DNA from: Capnocytophaga felis
Lineage (GTDB): Bacteria > Bacteroidota > Bacteroidia > Flavobacteriales > Flavobacteriaceae
NCBI RefSeq assembly: GCF_009684755.1
Contig: NZ_BLBC01000011.1
Location: 1-64,000, forward strand
DNA length: 64,000 nt
Direction of reading: 5' to 3'
Shown: positions 16,489 through 25,882 of the stretch, in pieces
Layout of the letters: the number at the start of each line of letters is the position of its first letter
Numbering within the stretch: position 1 is the stretch's first letter
Made by a program: the position numbers and the translations under genes
Notes under the pieces: model-generated
The model's database searches: none
What the model was told of the DNA's origin: nothing
What the model saw: the letters and a program-made list of their open reading frames with translations, nothing else

Positions 16489-17424
16489 TTAAAATTTCTT
16501 TTCGGAAATAATGTAATTAGGTCTGGATTTGGTTTGCTTGAATATCTTTCCGACATAAATCCCGATGATTCCCAATATGATAAGTTGCAATCCGCCGAAA
16601 AAAACGATAGTCATTATCAGCGATGCCCAGCCCGAAATCTCTGTCCCGCTAACAAACGACCAAATCACATACGGAATATACAAAAGCGAAAGCAACGAAA
16701 AGGTAAACCCCAAATAAACAGCGAAATACAAAGGCTTCACACTGAAAGCCGTAACGCCTACCAACGCCAAATGGAGCATTTTTTTGACCGTGTACTTGGT
16801 CTCGCCCGAAAACCGACGCTGAGCCACATACGGAATGTAGGTCTGACGAAAGCCAACCCAAGGAACAATTCCCCTAAGGAAAGGCTCGTTTTCTTCCATT
16901 GAGCGAATGACCTCCACTACTGATTTGTCCAACAATCTAAAATCAGCCGAACCTTCCTTTATCTTCACATCGGAGATTAAGTTCAACATTTTGTAGAAAT
17001 ATTTGGAGGTTTTCTTCTTTTTCTTAGGTATATCGTTAGGATATGTACGGATTGTTGCCACAACTTGATTGCCTTCCTCCCACTCTCTGATGAGTTTGGG
17101 GATAAGTTCCGGAGGATGTTGCAAATCGGCATCCATAGAAATGACCGCATCTGCAAAAGCGTGGTCAAGTCCTGCTTTTACAGCCAATTGATGCCCGAAA
17201 TTCCTTGAAAAAGAAAGGTATTTTACATTTTCTTTCTGAGAGCTTAGCTTTTTCAAATGTTCGAGCGTATTATCCAAACTTCCGTCATTTACAAAAATGA
17301 GCGTATAATCGTATTTTTCGAGGTGTTCCCGAACAAAAACCGCCTGAATAGCGTCATACAAAACAAATATATTTTCATTTTCGTTGTAACAAGGAACGAC
17401 AATATCGATTTTCTTTTTTTGCAT
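16489..17424 (-). CDS. GT2-family glycosyltransferase (DPM/GtrB-like)
   Basis: This 311-residue inner-membrane glycosyltransferase is of the dolichol/polyprenyl-phosphate sugar synthase type; it moves a sugar from a nucleotide sugar to a polyprenyl phosphate. Motifs: IVVPCYNE (8-15), VNDGS (45-49), and SMDADLQHPP with the metal-binding D98 and D100. RNFGHQLAVKAGLDHA and RRFSGETKY are also typical. Two hydrophobic hairpins at about 230-255 and 265-295 anchor the C terminus, as in GtrB. It lies 44 bp downstream of the GT87-like gene on the same strand; a lipid-linked sugar donor and a GT-C transferase are a natural pair (inference). Confidence 0.9.
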   Translation of the reverse strand: MQKKKIDIVVPCYNENENIFVLYDAIQAVFVREHLEKYDYTLIFVNDGSLDNTLEHLKKLSSQKENVKYLSFSRNFGHQLAVKAGLDHAFADAVISMDADLQHPPELIPKLIREWEEGNQVVATIRTYPNDIPKKKKKTSKYFYKMLNLISDVKIKEGSADFRLLDKSVVEVIRSMEENEPFLRGIVPWVGFRQTYIPYVAQRRFSGETKYTVKKMLHLALVGVTAFSVKPLYFAVYLGFTFSLLSLLYIPYVIWSFVSGTEISGWASLIMTIVFFGGLQLIILGIIGIYVGKIFKQTKSRPNYIISEKKF

Positions 17425-17468
17425 AGTTTGAAGGGTGTTATGTTGCTGTTATCTTCGTTTATAATATG

Positions 17469-18638
17469 TTATTTTTCGAGGTGTTGTTCAGTCTGTTTTT
17501 CCTGATTATAGTCCAAAAAACACATCTCATAAATCATTGTAAGCCAAATCATAGCCGGCGGAATGGCACGTAAGGCATATTTAATGATATATCCCTCTTT
17601 TAACGGCTTGAATAAGTCCGTTGGAGAAAGCGAAGCCAAGATTGCCAAAACCAGTAAGGTTATTTTTAATTTTTTGTGCTTATTGGGGCTGACCATAAAC
17701 CAAATTCCGATGCCAACATACGCAATTATGTAAGTGCTGTTCTCCGTTCCCGTGCTAAATAAACACAAAAACAAACTCACCGAAGCCAAAAACATCAGCC
17801 GGAAGTTCGTATGCCTATACTGTGAAATCCGCAAGTAAGGAAGTGAGAACAAAACCAAGCCTATTAGGATAACAATCAAATTGTTATTGTATATTCCTGT
17901 GCGTTGTAGGAAACCCAAAAAGGAAAGATTCTGCAAATTATAGCTTATTGTGTTCAAATTGGAGTTGTTTTTCATCGCCAAACGCTCAAACCACTGCTGA
18001 TATTGCGAAATGACGTATTGCGGAGAGGAATAAATCATCGGGAGGCAGAAGAGTACAATCATCCACACGATTCCCGTCCACACAAAACGGATTTTGTTCT
18101 TCGAAAAGAAGAAAAACGCCAAGCCTACGATGCCATAGAGCTTCGTTAAAATCCCAATGACGATAAAAAGCGTTGCCCAATGGTCTTTCCCCTTGTGAAT
18201 GAACACATAGGCGGCGACAAGTAAGGCAATAATGCTGATGTTAAACTGTTGCATTGCGGCAGCGGTGTACAAATCGTGAGCAGCGATGAGCAAAATCCCG
18301 ATAATGGCGGTTTTCCCCAAAGGCAGTTGCTTAATTGCCCAGTACAGAAAGAAAGTATTTGCCATAATCCACAACGAAACGCCTAACCAATTGGGCAGAA
18401 CGGCAAACGGAGCAATCACCGCACTGAACAAAATCCCATAATGATTCACATCAAAGTACTCGGCAGGATACTCCACGTAAAGCGACAGTTTCTCAATCGT
18501 ATGCCAAAAAACCCCTTTAAAAATCAGGTAATTATTGTACTTTCCACGTATGAAAACATTCTGAATAACGGTGGCAAACGCCAGCCCAAACCATAAAATG
18601 GTGATAAAACGATAATCCTTGAATAATTTTTTAAGCAT
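17469..18638 (-). CDS. Polytopic GT-C glycosyltransferase (DUF2029/GT87-like)
   Basis: This integral membrane protein of 389 residues starts at the ATG at 18638 (MLKKLFKDYRF); the frame upstream leads only to a TTG. It has about ten hydrophobic helices and resembles the GT87/DUF2029 mannosyltransferase-like family, which uses polyprenyl-phosphate sugars. The first loop has the DVNHYGI stretch, where this family carries its early acidic catalytic motif, and AAMQQFNI matches the common QxN-type helix start. It sits upstream of the GT2 gene with a short gap, so the pair is likely co-transcribed. The acceptor glycan is unknown. Confidence 0.75.
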   Translation of the reverse strand: MLKKLFKDYRFITILWFGLAFATVIQNVFIRGKYNNYLIFKGVFWHTIEKLSLYVEYPAEYFDVNHYGILFSAVIAPFAVLPNWLGVSLWIMANTFFLYWAIKQLPLGKTAIIGILLIAAHDLYTAAAMQQFNISIIALLVAAYVFIHKGKDHWATLFIVIGILTKLYGIVGLAFFFFSKNKIRFVWTGIVWMIVLFCLPMIYSSPQYVISQYQQWFERLAMKNNSNLNTISYNLQNLSFLGFLQRTGIYNNNLIVILIGLVLFSLPYLRISQYRHTNFRLMFLASVSLFLCLFSTGTENSTYIIAYVGIGIWFMVSPNKHKKLKITLLVLAILASLSPTDLFKPLKEGYIIKYALRAIPPAMIWLTMIYEMCFLDYNQEKQTEQHLEK

Positions 18639-18728
18639 TCTCAATGTGTGATTTCGGCAAAAGTAAGAAAATAAGAACAATGACAAAACCCGAAGTTCAA
18701 AAGCTTTTTAACTTTCGAGTTATTTTTT

Positions 18729-18736
18729 TACTTTTG
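18729..18736 (+). promoter_or_regulatory. Putative -7 element of the amidase gene
   Basis: TACTTTTG matches TAnnTTTG 46 bp upstream of the amidase ATG. The region 19 nt further upstream is TTTT, a weak -33 match. It lies in the gap between the divergent GT-C and amidase genes. Confidence 0.5.
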
Positions 18737-18782
18737 CAAAAAATCAGTTAGTCCGAAAAGAAATAATTGTGATTTAAACAGA

Positions 18783-19913
18783 ATGAAATATCTATTTTAT
18801 ATACTTTTTTTTGTAATTGCTTCGTACAATGTTGCTTTTTCTCAGAAGAAACCTGTTTTTAAAGTAGTACTGGATGCTGGTCACGGAGGAAAAGACCCCG
18901 GAAAGGTGGCTCCCGGCAGAATATACGAAAAAGATGTGGTTTTGAATATCGTTTTGGAAATGGGAAGAATATTAGAACAACACCCTGACATTAAAGTAAT
19001 TTATACCCGAAAAACAGATGTCTTTGTTGACCTCTATGAACGTGGAGCTATCGCCAATAAAGCCAAAGCGGATATTTTCGTTTCTGTTCACTGTAATGCT
19101 GCTGACAAAAAAACGGCACAAGGAGCTGAAACTTTCGTACTGGGACTTCACGCCAACGAGCAAAACTTTGAGGTTGCCAAAGTAGAAAATGAAGTAATTT
19201 ACTTGGAAGACAACTACGAAAAGAAATACGCCGGCTACAACATCAACTCTCCGGAATCATTCATCGGATTGTCAATAATGCAGGAAGAATTTTTGGAACA
19301 AAGCATACAACTTGCCAAATATGTTCAAAACAATTTCATCAACGAAATGAAACGTTTTAACAGAGGCGTGAAACAAGCGGGATTTATCGTACTGCACCAA
19401 ACCTATATGCCGAGCATTCTCATCGAAACAGCATTTTTATCAAACGCCGAGGAGCAAAAGTTCTTGGCTTCAAAAAAAGGACAGAACGAGTTTGCAAAAA
19501 ATATTGCGAATGCCATCTTGTCGTATAAAAATTGGGTTCAGGCACGTAGTTCACACATTTCTCCGGACGATTCCGTTTCTGCAGTCAAAGTTTCCAAAAC
19601 TCCAATCGCCACAAAAAGTGTAAAGAAAGGCAATGTAAAAGCAAAAAAATCGGATATCGTTTACAAAGTTCAAATTTCATCAAGCCCTAAAAAATTGGAA
19701 GCAAAACCCTTTAATTTCAAAGGATTATCTCCCGTATCTTCCGAGAAAATCGGGAAGATATATTGTTATTTCTATGGGAATGTGAAAAAACATCACGAAG
19801 CCTTGTCTTTACTTTCCAAAGCCAAAAAAAAAGGTTACAAAGATGCCTACATAGTTGCCTATTCCAACGGGAAGAAAATTACTGTTGAGGAAGCAAAAAA
19901 GCGAGAAAAATAA
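18783..19913 (+). CDS. N-acetylmuramoyl-L-alanine amidase (Amidase_3)
   Basis: This periplasmic zinc amidase cuts the bond between N-acetylmuramic acid and L-alanine in peptidoglycan, usually during daughter-cell separation. A signal peptide (LFYILFFVIASYNVAFSQ) is followed by the Amidase_3 domain. The zinc ligands and catalytic residues are visible: H34 in DAGHGG, E49 in YEKDVVLN, H103 in SVHCNA and E215 in LIETAFLS. After about residue 250 comes a lysine-rich linker and a C-terminal segment (IVYKVQISSS ... AYIVAYSNGKKI) that resembles a SPOR-type peptidoglycan-binding domain. The 376-residue length suits that layout. The MCE-domain gene follows on the same strand. Confidence 0.92.
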   Translation: MKYLFYILFFVIASYNVAFSQKKPVFKVVLDAGHGGKDPGKVAPGRIYEKDVVLNIVLEMGRILEQHPDIKVIYTRKTDVFVDLYERGAIANKAKADIFVSVHCNAADKKTAQGAETFVLGLHANEQNFEVAKVENEVIYLEDNYEKKYAGYNINSPESFIGLSIMQEEFLEQSIQLAKYVQNNFINEMKRFNRGVKQAGFIVLHQTYMPSILIETAFLSNAEEQKFLASKKGQNEFAKNIANAILSYKNWVQARSSHISPDDSVSAVKVSKTPIATKSVKKGNVKAKKSDIVYKVQISSSPKKLEAKPFNFKGLSPVSSEKIGKIYCYFYGNVKKHHEALSLLSKAKKKGYKDAYIVAYSNGKKITVEEAKKREK

Positions 19914-19986
19914 ATTTAAAACGTTTCTTAGGTGAAAATTACGTTTTTATACTTATTTTTGCCTCTCAAATTCAAAAATAAATTCA

Positions 19987-20925
19987 ATGAAATTAACCAA
20001 AGAAATTAAAACGGCGTTCATTGTCATTGCGGGCATTGCCTGTTTTTTTATAGGATTTAACTTTTTGAAATCCAAATCGATTTTCAAAAGAACAAACACC
20101 TACTACGCAATTTTTGACCATTCGGGCGGATTGAAATCCGGAACTCAAGTAACAGTTAATGGTGTGCAAGTTGGGGTGGTAGAATCCGTTGAAATAGAAG
20201 AGAAAACAGCCAAAATAAAGATTACCATCTCTTGTTCAAAAGATTTTACTTTTTCAAAAAACAGTAAATTGGAACTCTACAACAGTCTTTTAGGAGGTGC
20301 GGGGCTGCAAATTATTCCTGTCTTCGATGATGCTCCGCAAGCACAATCGGGCGATATGTTAACAGCATCAGTCCAAATGGATATGTTGGAAGCTTTAAGT
20401 ACGAAAATAGAACCTACTCAATTGAAATTAAACAACTTATTATTACGCTCAGACACTTTGTTAAGGTCGGTTAATACCTTGTTAGACGACAATACCGTAG
20501 CGAACCTGAAAAAATCCGTAAGTGATTTGAGTGCAACAATGAATAATTTGAGTAAAACATCGGTAGCTTTGAACAATATGCTGGTTACCAATCAGGAAAA
20601 TTTGAAAATTTCCTTACAAAATGCCAATAAAATAACCACTGACTTAGCTAAACTCTCTGATGAATTGGTTCAGGCTGAATTGGGCAAAGTTACTGCAGAT
20701 GCACAAAAAATGCTTACAAACTTAAATAAAATTTTGGCTGATATTGAAGCCGGTAACGGAAGCGTAGGTAAATTAATGAAAGATGAAGGATTGTACAAAA
20801 ACGTAGAAAATGCTTCCAAACAATTGGAATTGCTTTTGGAAGATTTACGTTTGAATCCAAAACGATATATGCACTTCTCTGTTTTTGGTAAAAAACATCA
20901 ACCATATCAGGAAAACGAAAAATAA
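19987..20925 (+). CDS. MlaD/MCE-domain protein
   Basis: This 312-residue protein has one N-terminal membrane helix (TAFIVIAGIACFFIGFNFL) and an MCE domain at about 37-115, including YYAIFDHSGGLKSGTQVTVNGVQVG, the signature of MlaD-type lipid-binding subunits. The rest is a long helical, coiled-coil-like stretch rich in N, L and T. MCE proteins carry phospholipids across the periplasm with an ABC permease and ATPase (MlaE/MlaF). Those partners are not adjacent, as is usual in Flavobacteria, where the amidase-MCE pairing is common. It starts 73 bp after the amidase stop and may share its transcript. Confidence 0.88.
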   Translation: MKLTKEIKTAFIVIAGIACFFIGFNFLKSKSIFKRTNTYYAIFDHSGGLKSGTQVTVNGVQVGVVESVEIEEKTAKIKITISCSKDFTFSKNSKLELYNSLLGGAGLQIIPVFDDAPQAQSGDMLTASVQMDMLEALSTKIEPTQLKLNNLLLRSDTLLRSVNTLLDDNTVANLKKSVSDLSATMNNLSKTSVALNNMLVTNQENLKISLQNANKITTDLAKLSDELVQAELGKVTADAQKMLTNLNKILADIEAGNGSVGKLMKDEGLYKNVENASKQLELLLEDLRLNPKRYMHFSVFGKKHQPYQENEK

Positions 20926-20933
20926 ATTAAAAG

Positions 20934-20980
20934 AAAGCAGTCGTTAATTGTTAATAATCACAAATAGACTGCTTTTTATT
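20934..20980 (+). terminator. Terminator after the MCE-domain gene
   Basis: The 9-bp arms AAAGCAGTC (20934-20942) and GACTGCTTT (20967-20975) enclose a 24-nt loop, followed by TTATTTTTA. Confidence 0.65.
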
Positions 20981-21045
20981 TTTATCTGCATTTAAAAAAT
21001 CAAATTAATTGTGATACAAAAACAATTATTGACAAAGCACTGACT

Positions 21046-22368
21046 ATGAATCTACTACCCAATATACTATTTTGTTTATTACTAATCATTGCTGTAGGAT
21101 TTTTTACAACGAACGTTCGTAAATTAATCCGCAACATTCGTTTGGGAAAAAGCGAAGATACGTCCGATAACCGACCGCAACGATGGAAAAATATGTTCCA
21201 AATCGCTTTGGGACAAGGAAAAATGACAATACGACCTGTTGCCGGAATTTTGCATATTCTTGTTTATCTTGGTTTTATAATCATTAATCTTGAAATGCTT
21301 GAAATTATTTTAGATGGAATTTTCGGCACACATCGTTTGTTTTCTTTTTTAGGAAGTTTCTACAATGTTTTGATTGGTTCTTTTGAAATTTTAGCTTTTT
21401 TAGTAATTATTTCAGTAACCGTTTTCTGGATTAGACGCAATATTTTTAAAATCAATAGATTTCAGAAAGAAGAACTTCGAAATTGGGCAAAAAGAGATGG
21501 TAATATCATTCTATACATTGAAGCTATTTTGATGTTTCTTTTTCTAACAATGAATGCAGCTGATTTTCGTTTACAACAATTGGAAGTTGAGCCATATTTA
21601 CAGGCAGGAATCTTTCCTATAAGCCAGTGGATAAGTCAATTAATGTATCACTTTCCACAATCTGCATTGATTGCCATTGAGCGTACTTGTTGGTGGTTGC
21701 ATATCATAGGAGTGTTATGTTTTCTGAATTATTTGTATTATTCGAAGCACTTACACATCATCTTGGCTTTTCCAAACACGTTTTTTGCTTCAACGCGTCC
21801 GCAAGGAGCATTAAAAGTAAATCAAACTGTTTTGAAAGAAGTCAAACTGATGTTAGACCCTACAATTGACCCTTTTGCAACTACCGAAGAAAATGTGAAT
21901 CCTCCTGAAAAATTCGGAGCTTCAGACGTTTTCGACCTTACTTGGGTTCAGTTGCTCAATGCGTACACTTGTACCGAATGCGGACGATGTACCGATGAAT
22001 GTCCTGCCAACTTAACGGGTAAAAAGCTTTCACCCCGAAGCATTATGATGAAAACTCGTGACCGATTGGAGGAAGTAAGCAAAAATATTGACTCTAATAA
22101 AGGAATTTTCAAGGAAGACAACAAACAGTTATTAAATGATTATATCACTCCCGAAGAACTTTGGGCGTGTACTTCTTGTAATGCTTGTGTAGAGGCTTGT
22201 CCGGTAAGTATTAATCCGCTGTCTATCATTATGGATATGCGTCAATATTTAGTTATGGAGCAATCAGCAGCACCTCAGGAACTTAACAGTATGATGTCCA
22301 ATATTGAAAACAATGGAGCTCCTTGGGCGTATAGCCGTTCTGATAGGATGAATTGGGCAGAAGAATAA
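21046..22368 (+). CDS. Membrane iron-sulfur protein with NarI-like and Fer4 domains
   Basis: This is a 440-residue predicted electron-transfer protein. Five or six hydrophobic helices in the first 250 residues resemble the heme-binding NarI/DsrM membrane domain, with histidines in several helices. The C-terminal part has two [4Fe-4S] cluster motifs: CTECGRCTDECP and CTSCNACVEACP. Together with the next gene, which carries a CCG domain, the layout recalls the HdrE/HdrD and DsrMK reductases, which pass electrons between quinones and a soluble partner. The physiological partner in Flavobacteria is not established to my knowledge. The ATG at 21046 is the only good start. Confidence 0.85.
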   Translation: MNLLPNILFCLLLIIAVGFFTTNVRKLIRNIRLGKSEDTSDNRPQRWKNMFQIALGQGKMTIRPVAGILHILVYLGFIIINLEMLEIILDGIFGTHRLFSFLGSFYNVLIGSFEILAFLVIISVTVFWIRRNIFKINRFQKEELRNWAKRDGNIILYIEAILMFLFLTMNAADFRLQQLEVEPYLQAGIFPISQWISQLMYHFPQSALIAIERTCWWLHIIGVLCFLNYLYYSKHLHIILAFPNTFFASTRPQGALKVNQTVLKEVKLMLDPTIDPFATTEENVNPPEKFGASDVFDLTWVQLLNAYTCTECGRCTDECPANLTGKKLSPRSIMMKTRDRLEEVSKNIDSNKGIFKEDNKQLLNDYITPEELWACTSCNACVEACPVSINPLSIIMDMRQYLVMEQSAAPQELNSMMSNIENNGAPWAYSRSDRMNWAEE

Positions 22369-22480
22369 CATATAATTTTGATTATTCTTTTTAAAGTTTT
22401 GTAAGCTTGGTTTGTTTTCTTAATAATCAACAAAAGTAGGAAGAAAAACCTATTGAAAATCTCTAATTTTACACTAAAGT

Positions 22481-23269
22481 ATGAATCAAACACTTAATAT
22501 TCCTACAATGGCTGAGATGGCCGCACAAGGCAAATCTCCTGAAATTCTTTTTTGGGTAGGTAGTGCAGGAAGTTATGACGATCGTGCCAAGCGTATCGTT
22601 AGAGCTTTTGTGCATTTGCTACATCAAGCTAAAGTTGATTTTGCTGTACTCGGAACAGAAGAAAGTGACACGGGAGATCCCGCAAAACGTGCCGGAAACG
22701 AGTTTCTTTTTCAAATGCAAGCTATGATGAATATTCAAGTGTTAGAAGCTTATAATATTAAAGAAATAGTTACCACTTGTCCTCACATTTTCAACACTTT
22801 AAAGAATGAATATCCTGCTTTGGGAGGAAATTATAAAGTATGGCATCATACACAATATCTGAAAAAACTAATCTCAGAGGGAAAACTTTCAGTAAATCGT
22901 GATAAATTAAACGGAAAACGAATCACTTTTCACGACCCTTGCTACTTAGGTCGCGGAAATAACATATACGATGCTCCACGTGAGGTTTTACAAGCGTTAG
23001 GAGCAAATCTGACCGAAATGAAGAAAAGTAAAAAACGTTCATTGTGCTGCGGAGCCGGAGGAGCACAAATGTTCAAAGAACCTGAAAAAGGTAATAAGGA
23101 TATCAATGTTTTACGTACGGAACACGCTTTGGAAACACAACCCAACATTATCGCTACAGCCTGCCCGTTTTGTAATACAATGCTCACAGACGGAATCAAA
23201 TTTAAAGAAAAAGAAGATTCTGTAGAAGTTTTAGATATCGCTGAATTACTTTATGAAGCTACAAAATAA
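22481..23269 (+). CDS. CCG-domain (Fe-S)-binding protein
   Basis: This soluble 262-residue protein has cysteine-rich CCG-type motifs. The clear one reads HDPCYLGRGN, then SLCCGAGGAQMF and ATACPFC, the ligand pattern of non-cubane [4Fe-4S] clusters in HdrB/HdrD, GlpC and LutA. An earlier half-motif (TTCPHIFNTLKNEYP with VWHHTQYL) suggests the second, less complete repeat. It follows the membrane iron-sulfur gene by 112 bp on the same strand and probably forms a complex with it. The substrate is unknown; a heterodisulfide- or lactate-type role is only a family analogy. Confidence 0.85.
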   Translation: MNQTLNIPTMAEMAAQGKSPEILFWVGSAGSYDDRAKRIVRAFVHLLHQAKVDFAVLGTEESDTGDPAKRAGNEFLFQMQAMMNIQVLEAYNIKEIVTTCPHIFNTLKNEYPALGGNYKVWHHTQYLKKLISEGKLSVNRDKLNGKRITFHDPCYLGRGNNIYDAPREVLQALGANLTEMKKSKKRSLCCGAGGAQMFKEPEKGNKDINVLRTEHALETQPNIIATACPFCNTMLTDGIKFKEKEDSVEVLDIAELLYEATK

Positions 23270-23286
23270 GTTGGCAATTAAAAAAT

Positions 23287-23324
23287 AAAAATAGGCTGAA
23301 ACTATAAAGTTTCAGCCTATTTTT
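23287..23324. terminator. Strong bidirectional terminator
   Basis: A perfect 17-bp inverted repeat (AAAAATAGGCTGAAACT at 23287-23303 and its complement at 23308-23324) has a 4-nt loop and A/T flanks. It lies between the convergent iron-sulfur and M1 peptidase genes and serves both. Confidence 0.92.
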
Positions 23325-23339
23325 CGTCTTCTACATTTT

Positions 23340-25799
23340 CTAAAACAATGCTTTAACTTCTTGTAATAACTTAATTTGTTGTTGTACGGATACCGAGCTT
23401 TTTAATGTATTCTTAACAGAAAGTGCCTTATCCAAAATGTGAATAATGGCTTTATTGCCTTCCGAGCCTTTCTCCGAATACGGAGCAATTTGCTTTAAAG
23501 ATTCTGCTACGGCTTTCACCAGTTTTGTATTGTCCAACTGCATTGCCCATAGATATCCTCTCTCGAAAATTTTAGCTTTTTCAGGATTGTCTTCCATCAA
23601 AAAAGGATAATACACGAAATTGGGCAGCACTTTTTCCAAAAATCTTTCCATTTTGTTATCCACAACCACCGAAGCTAAACTCACCAGTTGGTCGGTTGTA
23701 AGGTCTTCAGGGGCAGATTGTTCCAAAAAGCGTTTGGCTCGTTTTGCATCAATGGTAGCAATGCCGTTGAGTGCTGCATTTTTTACCGAAGCCGAATGCA
23801 CGGATAAAGCTTTCTCAAAAACAGGTAAATATTTCTTACTTTTTGTAGCGGCAAGTGTCCACATTGCGGCGGACTTTACCAGATTTTTAGGGTCGTTTTT
23901 GGCAATTTTTTCAATTTCGGAAAGTACTTTTGAAGATAACTTCTGCCCCGCCAATGCGTTAAGTGCTTCCATTCGGATTTGATAGAACGGATCTTTTATC
24001 GCCTTCAAAAGCAATTCGTTATGTTGTTCATATTGTGCAAATTCCACCGCTTGAGACCTGCTTTTATAGTCCTTGGCGTGTGTGTACTGAAACAAATACT
24101 CTTGTGCGTTTTTATAACTATCCTCACGCATTAAAATCACACCTCGAGGATTGATATTCACTAAATTAGGTGATTTTTCAGCCGAAAAGAAAAATTCATT
24201 TTCCTTACGAGCCTTTACCCAAACCTGATGACGTTCATATTTTCCGTTTTGGTAAATATCTACTTCCAAAGGAAATTCAAAAAAGCCTGCTTCCTCCTGA
24301 TTTTGAATGATTTTCAATCGAATTTGTTTTGCTGCTGCATCATAGTTATTCTCCACACTCACCACAGGATTTCCATTGCCGAAAAACCACTGATTGAAGA
24401 ACCAATTGAGGTCTTTTCCACTGATTTTTTCAAATGAAAGTCGCAACTGATGTGCCTCGCCCGTGCCAAATTCATACGTCTTCAAGAAATCGGTAATTCC
24501 TTGAAAGAAAGCCTCATCACCCAAATAATCGCGAAGCATATTCAAAATTCCTCCGCCTTTGTTGTACGATACCAAATCGAACATATCCTCTTTGTCGTTA
24601 TACCCAAAACGCACCAAATCCTTTACAAAATCGTTCGGACGGTGATGATACTGATTCACAGATTTAGTAAGATGGTAATCGGCAACATCTTTTCCGTATT
24701 TGTATTCGTACCACAAATATTCGGAATAATTTGCAAATGATTCGTTAATGGTTAAATTCGACCAACTTTCAGTCGTTACCAAATTTCCGAACCAATGATG
24801 CCCCATTTCGTGAGCGATAACGGCTTCCCAATAATTATTGTCCGCCAGAACGTCAGCAGTTTGATGTGCCGATTCTCCGTGACTTACGGCTGTGGTATTT
24901 TCCATCGCTCCGGCAACAAAATCACGAACCACCATTTGGGCGTACTTCTGCCAAGGGAAATCATACCCGAATCTTTTTGAAAAAAACTCAATCATTTCGG
25001 CTGTATGACCAAAAATCTGTTTAGCAACCTTTTCGTATTCTTTCTCAACATAATAATCCACAGGAACTTTGCCTCGCCAAGGAGTATCTTTCACCACTGC
25101 AAAATCGCCCACTCCCATAAAAAACAAATACGGAGCGTGAGGTTTGTCCATCACCCAATAATCCGTACGCAAGTTATCATTTTGTTTTTCAGAAGATTGC
25201 AAGATACCATTGGAAAGCGTAACGAATTTATCAGGAACGGTAATGTAAATTTCCTGTGTGGTTTTCTGATTGGGTTTGTCAAGTGTTGGAAACCAGCACG
25301 ATGAAGATTCTGTTTCGCCTTGTGTCCAAACCTGAGTAGGAACATTTGGCAGTTCTCCTTTCGGATTGATAAAATACAATCCCTTTGCATCATTAATGGC
25401 TTGACTGCCCTTTGCCGTTACCTTTTCGGGTTGAGCTGTGTACTTGATATAAATTGTATAATTTTCTCCTTTTCGGTAGATTTTATCCAATTTTATTCTT
25501 AAAAAATCATCTTTGTAAAGATAGGAAAGCGGTTTGTTTTCCATTTTTACTTCGTGAATAATCATCGCTTTGGCATCTAAAATCAGGCTGTCCGACTCAT
25601 AGAAAAAAGGCGATGCCGTGAGCCATTCCTCTCCGTCAAGGGTTTGATCTTCAAAATTAAACGAGACTTTGAGTTTGGTGTGTTTTAATTTGGTTTTCAT
25701 CTCGGGAGTTGCTCGATAAACTTCCCTACCCGAGTTTTCGGTTTGTGCAAAACCTTGCGAAAATCCTACTAAAAGCAGGATAATTGTGATATATTTCAT
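23340..25799 (-). CDS. M1-family metallopeptidase (aminopeptidase N-like)
   Basis: This exported zinc aminopeptidase has 819 residues and a signal peptide ending GFSQGFAQ. Catalytic features are complete: GAMEN (297-301) for substrate N-terminus recognition, H330-E-x-x-H334 in IAHEMGHHW, and the third zinc ligand E353 in NESFANY. The C-terminal 250 residues are helical, with HEAT-like repeats of the kind seen in other M1 enzymes (VEFAQYEQ, ALNALAG, AAMWTLAAT). There is no T9SS sorting domain, so it likely stays in the periplasm or on a membrane. A TATCTTTG -7 element (minus strand, 25823-25816) lies 17 bp upstream of the ATG. Confidence 0.93.
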   Translation of the reverse strand: MKYITIILLLVGFSQGFAQTENSGREVYRATPEMKTKLKHTKLKVSFNFEDQTLDGEEWLTASPFFYESDSLILDAKAMIIHEVKMENKPLSYLYKDDFLRIKLDKIYRKGENYTIYIKYTAQPEKVTAKGSQAINDAKGLYFINPKGELPNVPTQVWTQGETESSSCWFPTLDKPNQKTTQEIYITVPDKFVTLSNGILQSSEKQNDNLRTDYWVMDKPHAPYLFFMGVGDFAVVKDTPWRGKVPVDYYVEKEYEKVAKQIFGHTAEMIEFFSKRFGYDFPWQKYAQMVVRDFVAGAMENTTAVSHGESAHQTADVLADNNYWEAVIAHEMGHHWFGNLVTTESWSNLTINESFANYSEYLWYEYKYGKDVADYHLTKSVNQYHHRPNDFVKDLVRFGYNDKEDMFDLVSYNKGGGILNMLRDYLGDEAFFQGITDFLKTYEFGTGEAHQLRLSFEKISGKDLNWFFNQWFFGNGNPVVSVENNYDAAAKQIRLKIIQNQEEAGFFEFPLEVDIYQNGKYERHQVWVKARKENEFFFSAEKSPNLVNINPRGVILMREDSYKNAQEYLFQYTHAKDYKSRSQAVEFAQYEQHNELLLKAIKDPFYQIRMEALNALAGQKLSSKVLSEIEKIAKNDPKNLVKSAAMWTLAATKSKKYLPVFEKALSVHSASVKNAALNGIATIDAKRAKRFLEQSAPEDLTTDQLVSLASVVVDNKMERFLEKVLPNFVYYPFLMEDNPEKAKIFERGYLWAMQLDNTKLVKAVAESLKQIAPYSEKGSEGNKAIIHILDKALSVKNTLKSSVSVQQQIKLLQEVKALF

Positions 25800-25815
25800 T
25801 GTTTACTGTTTTTGG

Positions 25816-25823
25816 CAAAGATA
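25816..25823 (-). promoter_or_regulatory. Putative -7 element of the M1 peptidase gene
   Basis: Read on the minus strand this is TATCTTTG, matching TAnnTTTG, 17 nt before the start codon. No clean TTTG at 19-nt spacing was found. Confidence 0.45.
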
Positions 25824-25851
25824 AAATGTTTTTTGTTTTTTTAAATAACAA

Positions 25852-25875
25852 AGGCATCATAAAATTATGATGCCT
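25852..25875 (-). terminator. Terminator of the protease triplet
   Basis: The inverted repeat AGGCATCATAA / TTATGATGCCT (25852-25862 and 25865-25875) folds into a 9-bp stem with a 6-nt loop. On the minus strand it is followed by TTTGTTATTT. It lies just after the stop codon of the last protease gene. Confidence 0.7.
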
Positions 25876-25882
25876 CCGAATA

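Noticed and set aside
16447-16902. Plus-strand 151-codon frame starting in the last array unit
   Set aside because: It runs antisense through the 3' end of the GT2 gene and shows no protein-like features.
22378-22430. Inverted repeat TTGATTATT / AATAATCAA between the two iron-sulfur genes
   Set aside because: Short AT-rich arms with a 35-nt loop; not convincing as a terminator or operator.
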